The notes below the pieces were generated by a model that did not search any database, was not told the DNA's origin, and saw only the letters and a list, made by a program, of their open reading frames with translations. Source: Symsagittifera roscoffensis (lineage: Eukaryota; Xenacoelomorpha; Acoela; Convolutidae). Taken from it: DNA of 64,000 nucleotides. Each line of letters starts with the position of its first letter. Position 1 is the first letter of the stretch. The translations under genes and the position numbers were made by a program. Below, one piece after another: positions 60,001-64,000 of the stretch. Location of the stretch: contig NC_087071.1 of NCBI RefSeq assembly GCF_963678635.1, positions 25,555,821 through 25,619,820 of the forward strand, written 5' to 3'.

Positions 60001-63000
60001 GAGAAGTTTGTCACAGAGTGGCATTTCATAGATCCACATATCCGGCAAGCAGAAAAATTCCAGATAGCTGAAAAAAAATTATTTTCGGATAGCTAAACTT
60101 TTTCTTAGATAGCCGGAGTTTTTTTTCGTTATAGAATAGACGAAGGTAATTTCGCACGGGAACGTAGCGATTAGCATGGAAGCCGATAAAAGTACGGTAA
60201 TTCGGTCCAAGGAAAAAGCAAGTATGAAAGATGGGTCCCGCATCTTTTGTGAAAACTTCAAAACACAAGTAAATAAATGCGAACCATGTTTTGGAAGATT
60301 TTTGAGTCTAACATTTTTTATCGGGATCCATCTAAAATAAGTGAAATCCAACTATCATACTCTTCCTAGATTCCCATTAGCATGCGATCTTTGTTTTAAT
60401 TGGGCGTGCTTTCATACGAAAAAAAACTAACCTAAAATTTTCGTAAACTTTTAAATTTTCACTTTCGCCTTAATCAAAAATTGGCTAGATGCACGCTGTT
60501 CAGAATTGCAAACTTGCGTTTTTTCTACATGGTAATGCTAATCGACACACATGTTAAAAAGCCGGTCCCCAATTCGCATAGAGCCATAAACAAACAATAA
60601 ATAAAACCTACTTTTTTTGCTTTTTTGATCTTCTGACATAAATCAGAGATCTGTGCATGAGAGTTTGGAAAGATGGGCTAATTAAGTTTTCGGCAATCGG
60701 CTTTCAACAGTTTAATAAACGAAAAAATTTTTCTTTTTTTTTGGAAGATTTTTGAGCCTAACATTTTTTATCGGGATCCATCTAAAATTAGTGAAACCCA
60801 ATTTAACAACAGCAAGCAATTACAGAGTGAACTTCGCTCAGCGAATATAAGAAAATCTTAGGAAATTTTAACACTTCTTTGAAATTTGGTTTTTTTCTGA
60901 AACTGTTGATTTTGATTTTATTTTAAAAATATTGTGTATGATGGTATTATTCAACATTACGTTGCACCACTTTTGATACAATACAAAAATAGCATGGCAT
61001 GACATATCAGTAAGCATGTGCGGCGGAACAATTGAATCTTAAATCAGCAAAGCAACAAAAATTCACAAGGCCGTCACGAACATGTCAGGCGGGGCAATTG
61101 ATTATTAAATAAGTATCGCAAGGTGAGCGGTCTTCAAATTGACAAGTCTTAAGCAGACACCCGTTGAGCCAAAAAATTGTTTTCCTTAGAAAAAATTGTG
61201 AGGCTGCAAAATTTTTTAAGTCTTTTCCATCACAAAACACTCACAGCTCAGAAATTTAAACGCGCAAACGACGCCACAAAACCGAAATATTAGTGTTGAT
61301 TTAATTTAACCGAAAAAGAATAATTTTTGAGAATTCAAACTCGTTTTTCTCAAATTGAGTTAAGATTAGACAAAAAGTCAAGACAAAAAATCAGCAACGG
61401 TTACTTAACCGAGAACTAGACTTGACTCTTGCATATAATTGTTTTTACACTATCTCTAATTTTAGGTGATCTTTACTTTTTGAACCGGGCATTTAGAATG
61501 CATGTCTGCATTTTATATACCAGTTTCGTTCAAAAATTAAGACACCTTTTTGGTAAGGTTACCAACTCCGATGTATTGAATTTTATTTCTTTTTTGAACC
61601 TAATTGGCTTCAAAAGTTTTGTCTTATACATTGCTGATTTAAATTAAACGGACAAAACAATTTAAACTCGAACTTCCAAATGCATTTTTCTCAAATTAGG
61701 TTAAGATCAGACCAAAAGTGAAAAGAACAAAAGTTGCTTAGACTTTCACCAGACTTAATATGGTGCAACTTTTTCTCCAAAATTCTCAGCCACAAGTTTA
61801 CCCCAAAAACGAGTCATTTTGGTTTTTTTCGATAAATCAAAAATTACGCTGAATTTACTTTGTTAATTGATGAGAATTAAAAATCACAAGGAGCCTCTTA
61901 CACAGCCCAACAAAGTTCTAGAAGAGTTAAATCTCCAAAAATCTGTTTAACAAAAATGTATTAGGGAAACGTAATTGTTCGTCTAAAAACCCAAAACCTT
62001 TGCTTAAAAACAATATTCAGACATTTTACTCAAACTTTTGGAGATTCATCCTTTCTGAAACTTTGTTGGGCTGTGTAAGATGCTTCTTGTGATATATATT
62101 TTTCTCATCAATTAACAAAGTAGTTTCAGCGTATATTTTGATTAATTGAAAAAAAAAATTACCCATTTTTGGGGAAAAATTTTGGTTGAGAATTTTGGAG
62201 AAAAAAATGCACCATAATGAGTCTGGCAAAATTCTGAGCAAATTTTGTTCTCGTCACCTTTGGTCTGATCTTAACCCAATTTGAGAAAAATGCATTTGGA
62301 AGTTCGAGTTTAAATTGTTTAGTCCGGTTATTTTAAATCAGCATTCTATAAGACGAAACTTTTGAAGCCAATTAGGTTCAAAAAAGAAAAAACTTCAATA
62401 CCTCGGAGTTGGTAACCTTACCAAAAACGTGACTCAATTTTTGAACGAATTTGGCATATAAAATGAAGGCATGCATTCTAAATGCCCGGTTCAAATAGTA
62501 AAGATCAACTAAAATTGGAGATACTGTGAACAAAATTATATACAAGAATCAAGTCTAGTACTCGGTTAAGTAACCGTTGCTGATTGCAAGAATTAAAAAT
62601 TAGAAACAGGGAAAACTCATAGGAAGTTTTATTTCATATCGCTTTAATCAACCTTAAAATGGGGTTATTCGTTCTCAAACAACAATTGATGAACGAAATG
62701 GATTTAACTTTTACTACTTGATTGATTCGGGGCATTTATAAAAGTCGACGGAGCAAACAGGAAAGAACATGGCCGAGAGAAAGATGAAAAAAGTATCCAC
62801 TTTCAAAGAACATACATATCATTGTTGTTCTTTGAATTTCTGATCTTTATGATTAGCGATTCGGATTGGCGTTTATTTGAAACGGAAGCAGAGCGGAGTA
62901 TGGTTCTACCTACGACCCAACAGAAGCATAAGAACACCAGAAATCGGAAAAAATATTTTTTTATGAAAAACTAAGTTTAACGAAACTTTCTCGATAGAAG

Positions 63001-64000
63001 TTCATTTTAGGCAAACAAGCCAAATAAGACTCTGGAATTTTATATCAGCAACAAATAAAACTTAAGGAGCTGAAAAAAGCTAAAAATTGTTGAGCAGACA
63101 ACAGCTGGTCAAAAAACGAAAGTTACACCTGAAACTACAATGAACAACACTGAAAGAATATGAAAATTGCTACCAGTACAAAAATATCCGTGAACTAAAC
63201 CGTAAAAATTTGTGCAGACAAACGAAATTTTGTCCGACAAAAATTTTCATATTCATATACCCCCAGATTTGAGAGTGCAAAGAAGACCGCGTTACCTCAA
63301 AGCCAAATGAGAAGGAACCTGGAAGGTTCAATAATAAAACAAATTAAATGCCTTACAGATTCGCAAGAAAAGTAGCTCCTGCTTACCCGAAGTTTGCTCT
63401 CGAAAGTGTAATAAAACTAACTCAATCATTGTTATTCGTATTTTTTCTAACAGGTGTTTTGCCTTTTTTCAGGTAGAATTTGAATCGAAGTTAAGGACTT
63501 TTCACTGAATAAAAAAATACCACAAGCCCCCAAACTCCGTCTTCTCTCCGTTCATTGATCCTTAGTAAAATTGTTAGATATTTTAAGCAAAGAGTTATCT
63601 AGAGTTAAAATGCGCTACCCAAAAGGCCAACCAGGAGATATATCAATTGTCACCTGATTTTGCGAGTAAGATATTCCAAAAAACAAACATTTTCAACCGA
63701 ATTCCGTTTCACGTTTTGAGCGTCAATTAGTAATTTTGAGTTTTTTTGCCTTTGCCGCAATGTTTGAAGCGCTTCAATTAATGACACCTTAATTATTACA
63801 TGCTATCAGATGAAGTAGAATCGCCTGAAAAATTATTAATGGTGAGAAACACTGAATGATAGTTTGAAAGTCAGCACAAGTGAAAGAGATTGGTAAAAGC
63901 ATAAATTAATTTGGTTAATAGTTAAAGCAATAAATTAACAGACAACTGGAATAAAAAAGACAAGCATTCGGTTTTGATTTAAGAAGCCACAGGCCTAAAC
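60001..64000. other. Intergenic sequence right of the satellite
   Basis: Contains a direct repeat of about 60 bp (60292-60350 and 60742-60800, TTATCGGGATCCATCTAAAA), the nested palindrome at 61391-62584, and 63000-63160 resembling 57010-57200. No gene recognised. Confidence 0.55.
61391..62584. mobile_element. Nested palindrome: Tc1-like element inside a second inverted repeat
   Basis: The outer arms begin ATCAGCAACGGTTACTTAAC and end in its inverse at 62584. At 61627-62348 lies a Tc1/mariner-like copy (TACATTGCTGATTTAAATTA at its left edge) that is itself palindromic about the same centre, near 61988. The arms total about 590 bp each. Either a Tc1-like element landed exactly at the centre of another, or the whole is one longer element of the same family. 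Confidence 0.82.

Noticed and set aside
1-64000. CRISPR arrays, operons or bacterial genes
   Set aside because: Spliced animal-type genes; the regular arrays seen (24-bp coding repeat, 246-bp satellite) have no spacer pattern.

Overview
The window is nuclear DNA of an animal, probably an invertebrate. It is strongly A+T-rich, its genes have long introns with GT-AG splice sites and microexons, and non-coding sequence is crowded with small inverted-repeat transposons. The two recognisable intact genes (a Piccolo/Fife-type synaptic scaffold and an RNF217-type ubiquitin ligase) belong to animal families. All reading frames work with the standard genetic code. The phylum cannot be fixed from the sequence; a single large Piccolo/Fife/Clarinet-type gene suggests a non-vertebrate.

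Left half (1-29.6 kb, minus strand): one very large gene. I joined eight coding exons by splice sites and matching phase: 29627-24367, 17580-17367, 15246-15058, 14871-14800, 14670-14641, 14561-14483, 13462-10587 and 4855-1361. They encode about 4,070 residues. In order these are a low-complexity N-terminus with four copies of a GL..GLS..E..I..VM motif, a long Glu/Arg helix built from a 24-bp minisatellite, an eight-cysteine zinc finger split over exons 2 and 3, Ser/Gln/Pro-rich linkers, and one PDZ domain. The last exon ends in a perfect donor, so the 3' end (C2 domains would be expected) lies beyond the left edge.

Middle (29.6-45.3 kb): a gene-poor stretch of repeats, a small GC-richer island near 41.2-41.4 kb that may hold an exon, and at 42.56-43.86 kb (plus strand) a decayed, intronless copy of an Artemis/SNM1-type nuclease (DCLRE1C).

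Right half (45.3-54.1 kb, minus strand): an RBR-type E3 ubiquitin ligase closest to RNF217, rebuilt from five exons (54124-53890, 50092-49986, 47160-46352, 46043-45837, 45504-45351; the last junction is uncertain). Beyond it are a diverged repeat block (55.7-56.8 kb), an 11-copy, roughly 246-bp satellite (57.3-60.0 kb) and a 1.2-kb nested palindrome (61.4-62.6 kb).

Mobile DNA explains much of the intronic and intergenic sequence. There are hAT-type MITEs with CAGGGGCGGAT ends and 8-bp target duplications, Tc1/mariner-like palindromic elements of about 730 bp with CAGTGCTGA ends and TA targets, a CCCGGGTT-ended inverted-repeat family, and several short dispersed repeats. The scaffold and the ligase are not visibly linked in function; they only share the locus.
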